A stretch of 64,000 bases of DNA from assembly GCA_965230525.1 (NCBI GenBank), contig OZ246008.1, forward strand, positions 4,464,001-4,528,000, written 5' to 3'. A model generated the notes under the pieces. The model worked only from the letters and a program-made list of their open reading frames with translations. It did not search any database and had not been told where the DNA came from. This DNA comes from GCA-002733465 sp965230525. Lineage in GTDB: Bacteria; Pseudomonadota; Gammaproteobacteria; Enterobacterales; Kangiellaceae. Shown in pieces: positions 45,392-55,575 of the stretch (positions within the stretch are counted from its first letter, which is position 1; every line of letters starts with the position of its first letter). The translations under genes and the position numbers were made by a program.

Positions 45392-48067
45392 ATGAAATTG
45401 AATTTTTTAATTCCAACGCTTGGATTATTGTTTTCGGTCCTAAGTTTAAACTTATTCGCTGAAAAAAAGGCGATTTCGATTCCAAACCAACAAACCCTAT
45501 TAGCATCCTTGTTTGAAGCGATAAATAACAAAGACTTGAGCGAGGTCGACGCGCAAATCACTTTAATAAAGAAGCAACACCCGCAATTGCTAAACGAGGA
45601 GTATCTCGGTGAAACCCCATTAAGTAAATCTTCTAAGCAAGGCAATTTAGCCATTGTGAATCGACTGATTACAGCCGGGGTCGATGTTGATAAAGCCCCA
45701 GCCTCAACCATTACACCATTAATGAAAGCTGCTTATTACGGTCATCTTGAGGTTGTTAATCAACTACTTAGCGCCGGTGCTAATATTCGATTGGAACATC
45801 AAGGAGGCTACGAAGCCTTTGATTGGGCATTGGAAAACAATAAAAATCAAGTGATGGTTCGACTAATTAATCAATTGTTACGCATAGAGTCGGCAAAAGA
45901 TGGCGAGCAAGCAAATCTCGATGAAGCTTGGCTGGCAATATCAGAAGAAAAACTTGATCCTGCGACATTGAAACAGCTAGCACTCCCATCAAAACAGCTT
46001 CAGTCGTTAATTCTAATCAAAACCATATTAGCCGATGACGCGATTACGCTCAGTACATTACTGCAAAAAAAGTTTAATCCCGACCACCACAATGTTACCG
46101 GTTACGCGGCGCTGCCTCTCGCTGTTCGACTTAATAAACTAACAATGATTGATACACTTATACAGTCTGGTGCCAACGTCAATATAGGTAATAATGGGGA
46201 CGATGAAGCCAGTCCGATTAATCAAGCTGCACGGGCGGGAAATGTTAAACTGCTAAAATTGCTAGTGGCTGCGGGCGCTGATGTTAACAAACCAAATGCA
46301 CGTGGGTACACTGCGCTTCACTTGGCTGTAGGCCGACAGTCGCTCGAGTCGGTTCAATATCTATTAGCGTCCGGCGCAAATCCAAACGCTCTTATGCGTG
46401 ATGGCTTAAGTCCGTTCGATTTTGCCTATCAAACCGGCAACAAAGCGATTATCACTGAGTTCTTATTAGCTGACATGCCCAGCAAACTAAAGAAACGAGC
46501 GCTAGCATCTATCAACGCTAAGCAATATTTAGTAGAAAGCAAATCATTGCCACATTCCGGTTTTCTTGCCGCTGCGATTATAAATGATTTACCACTGTCA
46601 CAATTCCAGTGGCTCAAATCTACAAAGCAACTGCCCGCCGCTTTTGGATACTTTCCACTTAGCTATGCAGCACGATTTGGTAATTTAGAGCTGGTAATAT
46701 TACTGCTCGAACGAGGAGCCCAGGTCAACCAAAAATCTAAAGCTGGCTATCAAACAACAGCACTCAGTGATGCTGTTCGACAGGCAGCTCACCTTGAAGT
46801 AATTAAACACTTACTCGACCACCACGCCGATATTAAAGCAACGGATAAGAATGGCGATCCGGCAATCAATTGGGCAACCCTTTATGGTCACTTAGAAGCA
46901 GTGAGGTATTTACTTTCGCGGGGTGCCGATCCGCTACAGGCAAATAAAGATGACTACACCGCTTTAAGAACGGCCAAAGAGCGAGGCCACAAAAAGATTA
47001 TTGAGCTTATCCAATCTTTTCTCGAGCAGAGAAAGTCAGCCGATCAACTGGCGATACTCATCAAAGAAAAATCGTTTGCGCAGGCTCAGGATACACTGCC
47101 AAAACTAAAGAACCTAAATATTTATCTAAGCGATGGTTCAAGTCTCTTACTGGAAGCGATCAAGCATGCAAAAATGGACTGGGTCGAATGGTTATTAACC
47201 CAGGGAGCAGATGCTAATCAAACGAATATTTCTGGTTATTTTAGTACACCGTTAATGCAATCAGTGAACCACAACCTTCCACGATTAATCGATTTATTAG
47301 TTAAGGCTGGTGCCAATCTTGATGATACGGATGTGTTGGGTGATCCGGCAATAAATTGGGCCGCATACTTGGGTAAAGCTGATGTCGTCAACCGCTTAAT
47401 CGAACAAGGTGCCAACGTGAAAATTAAAACTGTGCATGGCAATGCGCTCGATATTGCCATGCGACAAGGTCACTCGCGCATTATCGACATGTTGCTGCCT
47501 CAGTTTAATAAACAACCTCAATCCACATGGGTCACAAATTTATTTGCTTCTGTCGCTCGTAAAGACTTTGTCACCCTCAAGCGGTTGCTCAAGGAATCTT
47601 CGAAAGAAGCCATTTACGATGGTTACGGAAATTCTATTCTCCCTTTCGCAGCGAGCAAGCGATGCATTGCTTGTGTAGAGATTTTGATCCAAGCCGGACA
47701 ACCGGTCGACCAAACCGATCGAATAGGGTTTAGCGCACTGATGATCGCCGCCCGGAATGGCGACCTATCACTACTCGAACTCTTATTAAAACATCAAGCT
47801 AATGTTAACCAACATGCAAATTCAAACGGAATGATGGCGACGCCTTTAATTCTTGCTGCGGCCCATAATCAAACCGAAGTCATCAAAAAACTATACAGCG
47901 CGGGTGCCAAGCTTGATGTGACCGATGTAATGGGAAATACCGCTCTTCATTGGACCCTAGGAGCTCCTAACAACTCAACAACAGACTTGCTTATTTCACT
48001 TGGCGCGAATACCGAAATTACTAACCAATACGGAATTAGCGCTAAATCAGTAATAGAAAACATATAG
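45392..48067 (+). CDS. Exported ankyrin-repeat protein
   Basis: 891 residues, a signal peptide (LIPTLGLLFSVLSLNLFA) followed by roughly 20 ankyrin repeats from ~55 to the C-terminus. Typical repeats are TPLMKAAYYGHLEVVNQLLSAGAN, TALHLAVGRQSLESVQYLLASGA and FSALMIAARNGDLSLLELLLKHQA. Two irregular helical stretches (~165-215 and ~530-570) interrupt the solenoid. AAGGTG precedes the ATG. A periplasmic ankyrin protein is probably a protein-binding scaffold. It is followed after 41 nt by a wHTH gene on the same strand and is divergent from a wHTH-TPR regulator. Confidence 0.9.
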   Translation: MKLNFLIPTLGLLFSVLSLNLFAEKKAISIPNQQTLLASLFEAINNKDLSEVDAQITLIKKQHPQLLNEEYLGETPLSKSSKQGNLAIVNRLITAGVDVDKAPASTITPLMKAAYYGHLEVVNQLLSAGANIRLEHQGGYEAFDWALENNKNQVMVRLINQLLRIESAKDGEQANLDEAWLAISEEKLDPATLKQLALPSKQLQSLILIKTILADDAITLSTLLQKKFNPDHHNVTGYAALPLAVRLNKLTMIDTLIQSGANVNIGNNGDDEASPINQAARAGNVKLLKLLVAAGADVNKPNARGYTALHLAVGRQSLESVQYLLASGANPNALMRDGLSPFDFAYQTGNKAIITEFLLADMPSKLKKRALASINAKQYLVESKSLPHSGFLAAAIINDLPLSQFQWLKSTKQLPAAFGYFPLSYAARFGNLELVILLLERGAQVNQKSKAGYQTTALSDAVRQAAHLEVIKHLLDHHADIKATDKNGDPAINWATLYGHLEAVRYLLSRGADPLQANKDDYTALRTAKERGHKKIIELIQSFLEQRKSADQLAILIKEKSFAQAQDTLPKLKNLNIYLSDGSSLLLEAIKHAKMDWVEWLLTQGADANQTNISGYFSTPLMQSVNHNLPRLIDLLVKAGANLDDTDVLGDPAINWAAYLGKADVVNRLIEQGANVKIKTVHGNALDIAMRQGHSRIIDMLLPQFNKQPQSTWVTNLFASVARKDFVTLKRLLKESSKEAIYDGYGNSILPFAASKRCIACVEILIQAGQPVDQTDRIGFSALMIAARNGDLSLLELLLKHQANVNQHANSNGMMATPLILAAAHNQTEVIKKLYSAGAKLDVTDVMGNTALHWTLGAPNNSTTDLLISLGANTEITNQYGISAKSVIENI

Positions 48068-48108
48068 ATTCATTCGACTGAATATTTTGCAAAACGATGG
48101 AGAATATT

Positions 48109-48492
48109 ATGACAAACCAACCGCTTTTTTTGACAAGTAATGCGTCAGACGATGATAGCTTTATTTTAAATAGCCTTAGCCGAAAAATATGTACCTCAAA
48201 GGGAGAACGAAAACTAAGGCCAAAACTCTGGATGGTACTTGTGATTCTATTACAGAATGAAAACCAATTAATCGAACGAAAAACCTTGATAGACTTAGTG
48301 TGGAATGGAAATCATTTTACTGGCCCACAAGGAGTGAGCCATGCGATCTGTATACTCAGAAATATTATCAAAGAATTTGATCTTCCGTTAATCATAATCA
48401 CTTTGCCGAAGCGAGGTTATATTCTTCAGCGTGCATCGATTACATCCAAGCAACCTCAAGTTGCAGAATTCGATGTGATTAAGTTTGGCTGA
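48109..48492 (+). CDS. Stand-alone OmpR/PhoB-type wHTH protein
   Basis: 127 residues. A single winged-helix domain spans ~15-110 (LWMVLVILLQNENQLIERKTLIDLVWNGNHFTG, then IITLPKRGYIL), with no transmembrane or sensor segment. The ATG at 48109 has TGGAGA six bases upstream, whereas the in-frame ATG at 48097 has none, so the shorter form is preferred. It is the second gene of the ankyrin operon. It may bind DNA as an adaptor of the nearby membrane regulator, or be a truncated relic of such a regulator. Confidence 0.75.
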   Translation: MTNQPLFLTSNASDDDSFILNSLSRKICTSKGERKLRPKLWMVLVILLQNENQLIERKTLIDLVWNGNHFTGPQGVSHAICILRNIIKEFDLPLIIITLPKRGYILQRASITSKQPQVAEFDVIKFG

Positions 48493-48581
48493 TATTCTCA
48501 ATCGATTAACAGCAGCCAACGACTCAATACACTTGCTTAAAGCAGCACCTGATAAATTACAACCGCAATATCAAAGGACTA

Positions 48582-51500
48582 CTATTGTGGCGCACATTGA
48601 TAAATCCATTCCAGCATATCTCGCTCAGCGGGATTGTTGAAGTTAACCGTAAAATTCCCCCCGGTATGCGCTTGTATGCCATCGCCCTTGGTAAATATTG
48701 TGCTATTTTCTGGGTCGGCCAAATTCACATTGTCACGGAGAATGCTCAACACATTAATCCAATCAGGATAAACGGCTGCGTTAGTTCCATGACAAGAATC
48801 ACAACGCGAACCTCCCGTGGTCGTTTTAGTTCCATAGGCAGCGGCCACCGCCGCAAAAGACAATGAAGGAGTCAGACTTACCGAGACATTTCTAACAACG
48901 GGAACATCGGGAGCACCTGAACCATCGTCGGCTCTTAATTGGAATACACCATTTTGCTGGCCATTAAACACGCCAAAGGAGGTGCATAGGTTATTATTTT
49001 CTCCGATATCTTTTGCGCTATTGGCAGTAAACTCATATTCATAGGTGGTTGTTGTGCTGGTGGATGAAATTTCATCAACAGTCACATTCCCGAGCGATGA
49101 TTGAACCAATGAAAGCGATACGTCATCGCCATCGGCATCGGTCACAACAAATTGATTAGAGGTGAACACGTCGGAAAAATCAGTATTGGTACTTTGAACT
49201 GTCCCAAAGACAGGGCTGTTATCACTGACTGGGGTAATTTGTAGCTCGATATCGGTTGCCGTTAATCCTGCCACCAACGTTCCGCTATCAAACACACTTA
49301 GCGTTAATGTCTCGGTCGCAGCTTCCGCGCCCACTTCATCGATTGTCGCTTGGTAGCTAATTACATCGCCTTGAATCAACTGATTTAAGTCGAAACTTGT
49401 CGCTGAAAGCGCTCCAAACGCCAACGCGTTAGTCAGCTCAAATGAGATGGTTGATGCTGGATCGAGACCGTCGAGGATATCTTGATCAATGACGTGAATT
49501 AAAGTGTTCACATTGCTACAAATATTAGTCGGCTCCAAACTACAATCGGGATCGGTAAACGCAAGTGGTGACTCTTGAATGCTCGCTGAGAGTGATATAA
49601 TTGAACTTGCCGTGTCCGAATTAACTTCAGAGACAGTCAAACAAAGCTCGGCAGAATCACATTGGCTGGTAAACGCGATTTCCGGCAAGCGATTATCAAC
49701 AGCCTGAACAAATATAATGGGTGCAGACTTGCTGGTGACATCATTACTAGCAGTCAACTGCAGGCAATAGTATTGCGCCGAAGTGTTTGCAAGACTTGGC
49801 GTTAAAGTTGCGGTTGCACCATTGCTGGCGAGCGCTTGAGAATCCGCTAAACAACTTTCAAATCCCTGGATACTGGTGCTTTCTAAAAGCTGCCATTCAA
49901 AGCTATCGGTAAAGCCAGAGTTGCTAGCATCAAACTCGATCGTTCGTCCAGTCTTGGTTAATAGGTATTCTTGACCATTTGCTTCTCGAGTCACAGAGTG
50001 ATTCGCTTGAGCTTGATAATCAACTTGTGGCGTCGGTGCACCGGGAGGTACTACTGTGCCGTTCTCCTGCAAGCTATCCCAAAGTATCTGACCTGGATTA
50101 GGGTTACTTTGAGTACCCGCCCAAAGTCTATCCATGGTTAACCGAGCAAGCGGCATTGAGCCTTGTTGGAATACCAAGTTTCTAACTTTTTCAGCATGCT
50201 CTTCTGCTAAAAAGTCATCCGCTGTTGCCATTTGAAATAATGCCGGAACTTCATCAGAACCTTGTTGGACTAAATGACATCCGCGACAATGCCGAGCTAC
50301 GACATCCAAATAGAGCTCGCTATTATCTTGCCAACCTTCTGGTACAGCCTCACCATTAAATTCGCCTTCTAAACAGCCTAGTGTTCGACTGCCTTCTTCA
50401 CATTCAACTTCGGAGTACCAGCCGGAAGCATTTTCAGTTCCACCAATTAACTCAGTGACCGCATCAAATCGAGCATTATTTTCTGAGTTATAAATATGAA
50501 AAACCGATTGATTTAATTTTCTAAACTGCTCTTGTTGGGCAGCACGACTATAAACTAAATTACTCGGGTCTAATTCTACTTCAGCAATATCAGTAATCGC
50601 AGGGTCAGTATCAGTATACAGGAATGAATCAAGATCCCACGGTAAGAAAGACGCCTGAATATCACCAGAATAAGTGCCCATCGCTTCAGCAATGTCCTTG
50701 GGTTTTCCGCCGTGACAAGCCGTACAAACGCCAGGCATATATTTTTGACCTCTACCATCGAAGTCAAAATCGGTGGCTCGTATTTGCTCACCACTTTCAT
50801 CAGGAATATAAGTGTAAAACTTAACAAACCTTGGTTCAGTCCCATCACCTTGCGCCGGACGGGTATACTCCATCACAACAGTCGCGATAGGTGATATCTT
50901 TTTAGCAGCAGCCTCTAAGGTGGCATAGTTTGTAACGTAAGAGTAAACATTACCTTGATCATCAACCCGAACATACATATCTCGACCAAAACCTAAGTCA
51001 AAGTTATTGGTATATAATGCGTGGGCAAAATCAGAGTCGGCAGTATTCTCGCCAACCAAGCCTTCTTCTAATAAGGTAATCGAGCCATCCGGATTTTCCG
51101 AGGCAAACCCAGCAGAAACCAACCATTTATTTAAGGTGTCAGCTTCTTGAAATGGGTCAATCATGTCGTAATATTGTTGCGCTGTAAGTTTAGATTCAAC
51201 CAAACCAGCCCCGCTATTTCGAATTTGCTCAACTGTCAAACTAAAAGGCGATGTATAACTGCGGGTCTCTGAGCCAGTTGTATCAGTAGTCACCACGGGT
51301 TGACCACCATTTACTCCATTAACAACAACGGTCGCATCGATCATGGAGTCCAAGGTGTAGTCTAGAAAGATTTCAATATCATCGGCTTTCCAAGTGTCGA
51401 GCAATTGTTCTCGATCAGCGCCCGCATCTAGCAACGACTGCTTAAATTGACTTAAGATGAACTCCGGTAATTGCAATTCGATAGTTGTATCGGTTGCATG

Positions 51501-52202
51501 CCCTCGATCGTCAACATTCCATTCTGCTTGAATGCTTTGATTGCCTTGCTCAAGCGGAACGTTTGCATTGTTGAGATAGTTCAAACACACAAGACCGCTA
51601 GAATCGTAACCGTCAAACCGACAAGTAGCCTGCCGGTCGGGGTAGCTCACTGACGCAGAAATATTGAAATCAATTTGATTATTTGATTCGTCGACAACGA
51701 TATTTGCTTGGGGCTGTAGAGTAACCTGATAAGTTTGAAGCTCGGCATCGCTGATTGCATCATAAGATAAAAACTTATTTTTATCGCGGCCTGGAACAAC
51801 CGTTACCGTCACAGTGTCGGTTGCAGTGCCACCGTTTGCATCAACAACCTCGAGACTAAAACTTAATTCAGTCGGAGCGGTGACTTTTGGAGCGGTTACA
51901 GCAACCGCATTAACACTAAGTTCTTTTAATTGAAGCGCTGGTGTTACCTGAGAGCTTACGCTCCAATTAAATTGGAAAAGCGGCGAGTCAACACCGTCAC
52001 TATCTTTACCCGACAAAATAAATTCTTGACCTTCTCGCACTTGGTTATTAGCACCAACACCAATTGCTATGCCCTTTGCAATCGGTGGTAAGTCGGTCTG
52101 ATTACCCACATCACTATTCGATCCACAAGCCATCATCAAAACACTGATTAAAGTTGCCAGAATGGTATTAGTTAACTTATTTTTAGTCGGTAAACATTTC
52201 AT
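48582..52202 (-). CDS. Giant lipoprotein with three CxxCH haem motifs and Ig-like domains
   Basis: 1206 residues. Lipobox at LMMACGSNS. Residues ~35-135 form a PKD/cadherin-like domain. Residues ~140-480 are beta-rich and unassigned. Three haem-c motifs are visible: VCTACHGG (~491), RHCRGCHL (~636) and RCDSCHG (~1132). The middle also has further Ig-like repeats (~760-1100). Such cytochrome-Ig lipoproteins are found at the surface of marine gammaproteobacteria and are thought to take part in electron transfer or substrate oxidation. It is the third gene of a minus-strand cluster behind the barrel and caspase genes, with 84 nt to the barrel gene. Confidence 0.82.
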   Translation of the reverse strand: MKCLPTKNKLTNTILATLISVLMMACGSNSDVGNQTDLPPIAKGIAIGVGANNQVREGQEFILSGKDSDGVDSPLFQFNWSVSSQVTPALQLKELSVNAVAVTAPKVTAPTELSFSLEVVDANGGTATDTVTVTVVPGRDKNKFLSYDAISDAELQTYQVTLQPQANIVVDESNNQIDFNISASVSYPDRQATCRFDGYDSSGLVCLNYLNNANVPLEQGNQSIQAEWNVDDRGHATDTTIELQLPEFILSQFKQSLLDAGADREQLLDTWKADDIEIFLDYTLDSMIDATVVVNGVNGGQPVVTTDTTGSETRSYTSPFSLTVEQIRNSGAGLVESKLTAQQYYDMIDPFQEADTLNKWLVSAGFASENPDGSITLLEEGLVGENTADSDFAHALYTNNFDLGFGRDMYVRVDDQGNVYSYVTNYATLEAAAKKISPIATVVMEYTRPAQGDGTEPRFVKFYTYIPDESGEQIRATDFDFDGRGQKYMPGVCTACHGGKPKDIAEAMGTYSGDIQASFLPWDLDSFLYTDTDPAITDIAEVELDPSNLVYSRAAQQEQFRKLNQSVFHIYNSENNARFDAVTELIGGTENASGWYSEVECEEGSRTLGCLEGEFNGEAVPEGWQDNSELYLDVVARHCRGCHLVQQGSDEVPALFQMATADDFLAEEHAEKVRNLVFQQGSMPLARLTMDRLWAGTQSNPNPGQILWDSLQENGTVVPPGAPTPQVDYQAQANHSVTREANGQEYLLTKTGRTIEFDASNSGFTDSFEWQLLESTSIQGFESCLADSQALASNGATATLTPSLANTSAQYYCLQLTASNDVTSKSAPIIFVQAVDNRLPEIAFTSQCDSAELCLTVSEVNSDTASSIISLSASIQESPLAFTDPDCSLEPTNICSNVNTLIHVIDQDILDGLDPASTISFELTNALAFGALSATSFDLNQLIQGDVISYQATIDEVGAEAATETLTLSVFDSGTLVAGLTATDIELQITPVSDNSPVFGTVQSTNTDFSDVFTSNQFVVTDADGDDVSLSLVQSSLGNVTVDEISSTSTTTTYEYEFTANSAKDIGENNNLCTSFGVFNGQQNGVFQLRADDGSGAPDVPVVRNVSVSLTPSLSFAAVAAAYGTKTTTGGSRCDSCHGTNAAVYPDWINVLSILRDNVNLADPENSTIFTKGDGIQAHTGGNFTVNFNNPAERDMLEWIYQCAPQ

Positions 52203-52286
52203 CGAACTTATTCCATGTAGGTTAAATTTTTGTTTCTTACTTTGGGTTACTACTTTCTAAAGTTTTGGATTCATTATTCAATATCA

Positions 52287-53810
52287 CTAAAAACCATACC
52301 TTACACCAATAGAAATGGTTTCTTCGCTGTAGTTCTTAATGCCTTCAATCGTTCGATAGTTGACAAACCCTTGAATACTCCCCGATGAATTTCCATATTG
52401 ATCGATGAATGATTCGCCTCGCAACACAAAGGAAGCGCCTAGCGTGTAAGAGTAATAGCTACTGTCAATTTCTGAGGTCGGCAAGTTAAAACTAATACTA
52501 TCGAGTTGCCCAGTCGGCAGATTGGAGTAAGTGGAAGAAATGTTTCTACTATCGTCTTCTTGTTGGTTATGTGATTGCACATCAAAATAAGGAACCACAA
52601 CACCCCAGTTTGGCGTTAGGGTATACTGAAACTTAACCCCAAATGACAACTCCAATGAGTCGATTTCTTGCTTGTCGACCGTTAAATCAAACGCTAAATC
52701 GTTAATATCGCGCTCATCAAAACTATCAATGGTGGTTGATGAATTAGCTAAACTAACAAACGGCTCAATAACCAACGCCGCTTTGTTATAGGAGTATCCC
52801 ACTTCAACAAAAAATGAAGTGGTTGAACTATCGGTAGAGCTGACTGAGATAGTGTTTGTACCTGACACATTCGGATTCAAAGACGGATAAGTGATATAGC
52901 GTTCCATATCAATCGACTGACTTTGAATTCCTAAAGAGAAACTGGCGTACATGTTGTCTGTTTGATACATAGCGTAGGGCATAAAGCTAAAGCCATCGCT
53001 TTCAATGCCGCCATCCACAATACTCTTACTTGAATCAAAATCAATTTCTTGTTCCGTCAAGCCGCCAGTCACACCAAAAACCCAGTTGAGATCGTATCGA
53101 TAATCCGCACCAAAGCTAATTTTGGTTCCATCAAAATCATAGGCATCTTCAAAGACAGAGGGTCCTTTTTTACCAAAGCCTAAATCAACATTTAAGAAGC
53201 CGCCCCAGCGACTTGAAGTGATCCCTTGGTCAGCGCTTGCGCCACCACCAGATCGACTTTCGTTAGAATGGTTATAAGCTATTTGTTGAGAAGAATCATT
53301 GACATTATAATAGCTCACTCCAAATCCTCTCGCTCCTCGTCTTAAGGCCTTTAGTCGAGAGCTAAGATTTGCAACCTGGTCAGCAATAAATTCACCATTT
53401 AAACTACTCTGTGATGAAAACTCTTCTCCCGCAGTCCAGCGAAGTGCGTTTCCTAGCCCTTCCACATCAAGATTGAGACTGTATTCAGTTGGCCCGCCGT
53501 TGCGCGACAACGCATTGGCGGTATGTACCAGCTCTCTCACATTTTCAAACAGGTTAAACATATCTTCGGTACAATTCTGCTCAACCGGCTCCTCCTGTCC
53601 TTCATCAAAAGTTGGTTGTTGACCACAACCTGCCTCAATAAGACTTAGGTAAGTCGCTTGATTAGCAGCCGCTGCAGCTGTTTCCAAATCATTGCTAAAA
53701 TCAATTTCCCTTAGATCGGCTTGTACCAGTGTCGGCATCGCCAGTAGTAATGAAAATGGGATAAGTTTAAGCGAGTGTTTTTTATTGTTAAATATTGTGC
53801 CCGAATACAT
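52287..53810 (-). CDS. Autotransporter-type outer-membrane beta-barrel protein
   Basis: 507 residues. Signal peptide (LIPFSLLLAMPTLVQA), an N-terminal ~150-residue helical part with NQATYLSLIEAGC and ADQVANLSSRLKAL, then a ~300-residue barrel of alternating aromatic strands with a final SIGVRYGF, the C-terminal Phe motif of autotransporter barrels. The TTG at 53834 opens the frame earlier, but AAGGAA upstream of the ATG at 53810 fixes the start. No long passenger is attached, so it may act as an anchor or exporter for a partner. Gap to the caspase gene is 36 nt. Confidence 0.85.
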   Translation of the reverse strand: MYSGTIFNNKKHSLKLIPFSLLLAMPTLVQADLREIDFSNDLETAAAAANQATYLSLIEAGCGQQPTFDEGQEEPVEQNCTEDMFNLFENVRELVHTANALSRNGGPTEYSLNLDVEGLGNALRWTAGEEFSSQSSLNGEFIADQVANLSSRLKALRRGARGFGVSYYNVNDSSQQIAYNHSNESRSGGGASADQGITSSRWGGFLNVDLGFGKKGPSVFEDAYDFDGTKISFGADYRYDLNWVFGVTGGLTEQEIDFDSSKSIVDGGIESDGFSFMPYAMYQTDNMYASFSLGIQSQSIDMERYITYPSLNPNVSGTNTISVSSTDSSTTSFFVEVGYSYNKAALVIEPFVSLANSSTTIDSFDERDINDLAFDLTVDKQEIDSLELSFGVKFQYTLTPNWGVVVPYFDVQSHNQQEDDSRNISSTYSNLPTGQLDSISFNLPTSEIDSSYYSYTLGASFVLRGESFIDQYGNSSGSIQGFVNYRTIEGIKNYSEETISIGVRYGF

Positions 53811-53846
53811 GATTGAATTCCTTGTTCTAACCAATTTATTATGTGA

Positions 53847-55466
53847 TTACTTCTGCAAAGCTGCATTAGATAATGGGATAAAAAAGAAGCTACCTGCTTC
53901 ATGCCCAGCCCCTTTTATCGCTTTAAATTCTGGTGTCTGATCCACACCAATTGACTCAGCTGTTTTGCTCACATTTTCTTTTATGTTTAAAAATAATGAC
54001 GAACCAGAAAGTATCTCTTGATTGTTTTCAAGTTTGTCTAGTAGCGCTCTTGCAAATACCGAATGGCCGTTTCCTAAATTATCTAACACCGGTTGATCGC
54101 CACCAGATGTCATTAACAATCGCGATTTTTTGGGAAGAACATAGTCCAAATAAGCACCACTATAATTTGCATTGTTGTTGGCGAAAACAAATCCAGGAGC
54201 GGAAGAGAGTAATCCTGCGTAACATGAGTCTGCCATTACCAGCACACGCTTTGCCTTTATTCTTGAAAGGTGCCTTGTGACAGATTCATTGGATACCCAA
54301 CGAGAATCATTTGGCGGTAGATCGGCATTAACAGGCAACCAATATCCTGACTCCCAGTCACCTGTTTTAATCCGACTGCCATGACCCGCATAAAAAATTA
54401 ATAAATTATCTTCCTCGGTGAGAACTTCGTTTAATTGATTGAGCGCTTGCATAATTTCAAGGTTGCTAACATTCATTAACAGCTCAACTTTAAAGCCATA
54501 GCGTGTTTTTAAAATGTCTGCGGCACGCGCCGCATCATTCACCGGCGAATCAAGTCTCTCCAAATGTTGATAGTCTTGATTTCCAATCACCAGAGCAAAG
54601 TAACGTCCGTACTTCGTATCCGATGCACCTTTTGAGTCGGTTGCGAAAAGTTTTTCAACTTCAGCTGGTTTGGGTTCGCGAAACTTCGGTAATGAATTAA
54701 GCGTTTTTTGACTAGCAACTTTTTTCTCTTCAAGTTCAGAGATTAATTGTTTGAGTTCGTTGAGCTCACTTTTTAACTCCGCATTTTCGGTAGAGGCTCC
54801 GACAGATTTTTGCAGTTGATCAATTTGCTTTTTTAATAAATTAATTTGTCGCGTTTTACTTTTTATTTCCTTTTCCATCTGAGATTTAATTTGCTTAATC
54901 TCGGAACTAGCTTCTGATTGAAACACCAGAGAATCTTCGCTCATGCCCCATGCTTTTCGATACCAGTTGAGCGACTCAAGCTTATTTTTTTCAACCCCAA
55001 GTCCTTGCTCATAAAGCGTCCCAAGGTTAAATTGCGCTCTCGAATTGCCTTGTTTTGCGGCTTTCTCATACCAGAAAGCGGCAACCTTATAATTTGGCTC
55101 ACCGTTTAAACCACGCTCATAAATTTCACCGACATTGGTTTGCGCTTCGGCATCACCAGCTTCGGCAGACGGCATCCACACCTTGAGTGCAGTTTTATAG
55201 TTAGCGCGATCAAACTCAACATACTCCCCGCCTCTTACTCGACAGTCTGCCGCGGTGGTCTTTGTTGGTTGTCGTTGTGACACAAAACTCGTCGAACCGA
55301 GTCGTCGGTGTTGACCGGGAAGCAGACAATCAACAACTTCCAAGTCTGAAACTTTTAGTGCATTTGAAGCAGGTTCGGACGTGCGCTCGGGTGTGCTTTG
55401 GCATCCCAATAATGACGTTAAACCAATGGATAATATAATAGCCGCAGTGGAGTGACTAGAAGACAT
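53847..55466 (-). CDS. Caspase-like (peptidase C14) lipoprotein with Sel1 repeats
   Basis: 539 residues. Lipobox at LLGCQST. Sel1/TPR-like repeats (~85-170; AEAQTNVGEIYERGLNG and SRAQFNLGTLYEQGLGV), a coiled coil (~190-250), then a C14 caspase domain (~285-520). The catalytic His is in FYAGHGSRI (His362) and the Cys in MADSCYAGLL (Cys415). Cleavage after basic or acidic residues cannot be inferred. It is the first gene of the minus-strand cluster, with the barrel and cytochrome lipoproteins downstream. Caspase-Sel1 proteins occur in many gammaproteobacteria with unknown targets. Confidence 0.9.
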   Translation of the reverse strand: MSSSHSTAAIILSIGLTSLLGCQSTPERTSEPASNALKVSDLEVVDCLLPGQHRRLGSTSFVSQRQPTKTTAADCRVRGGEYVEFDRANYKTALKVWMPSAEAGDAEAQTNVGEIYERGLNGEPNYKVAAFWYEKAAKQGNSRAQFNLGTLYEQGLGVEKNKLESLNWYRKAWGMSEDSLVFQSEASSEIKQIKSQMEKEIKSKTRQINLLKKQIDQLQKSVGASTENAELKSELNELKQLISELEEKKVASQKTLNSLPKFREPKPAEVEKLFATDSKGASDTKYGRYFALVIGNQDYQHLERLDSPVNDAARAADILKTRYGFKVELLMNVSNLEIMQALNQLNEVLTEEDNLLIFYAGHGSRIKTGDWESGYWLPVNADLPPNDSRWVSNESVTRHLSRIKAKRVLVMADSCYAGLLSSAPGFVFANNNANYSGAYLDYVLPKKSRLLMTSGGDQPVLDNLGNGHSVFARALLDKLENNQEILSGSSLFLNIKENVSKTAESIGVDQTPEFKAIKGAGHEAGSFFFIPLSNAALQK

Positions 55467-55575
55467 GGTGCTGATTCCTTTTGACTTGTCTGGCTAGAAG
55501 CGAATATGCTTGTTGTTTACGTACGTAGATTAAACTATCACCGGCTAAACACCATGTCAACGAAATGTACTAGCA

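Noticed and set aside
45379..45711. 110-aa minus-strand ORF at the ankyrin start
   Set aside because: Antisense to the signal peptide and first repeats of the ankyrin gene; no support of its own.
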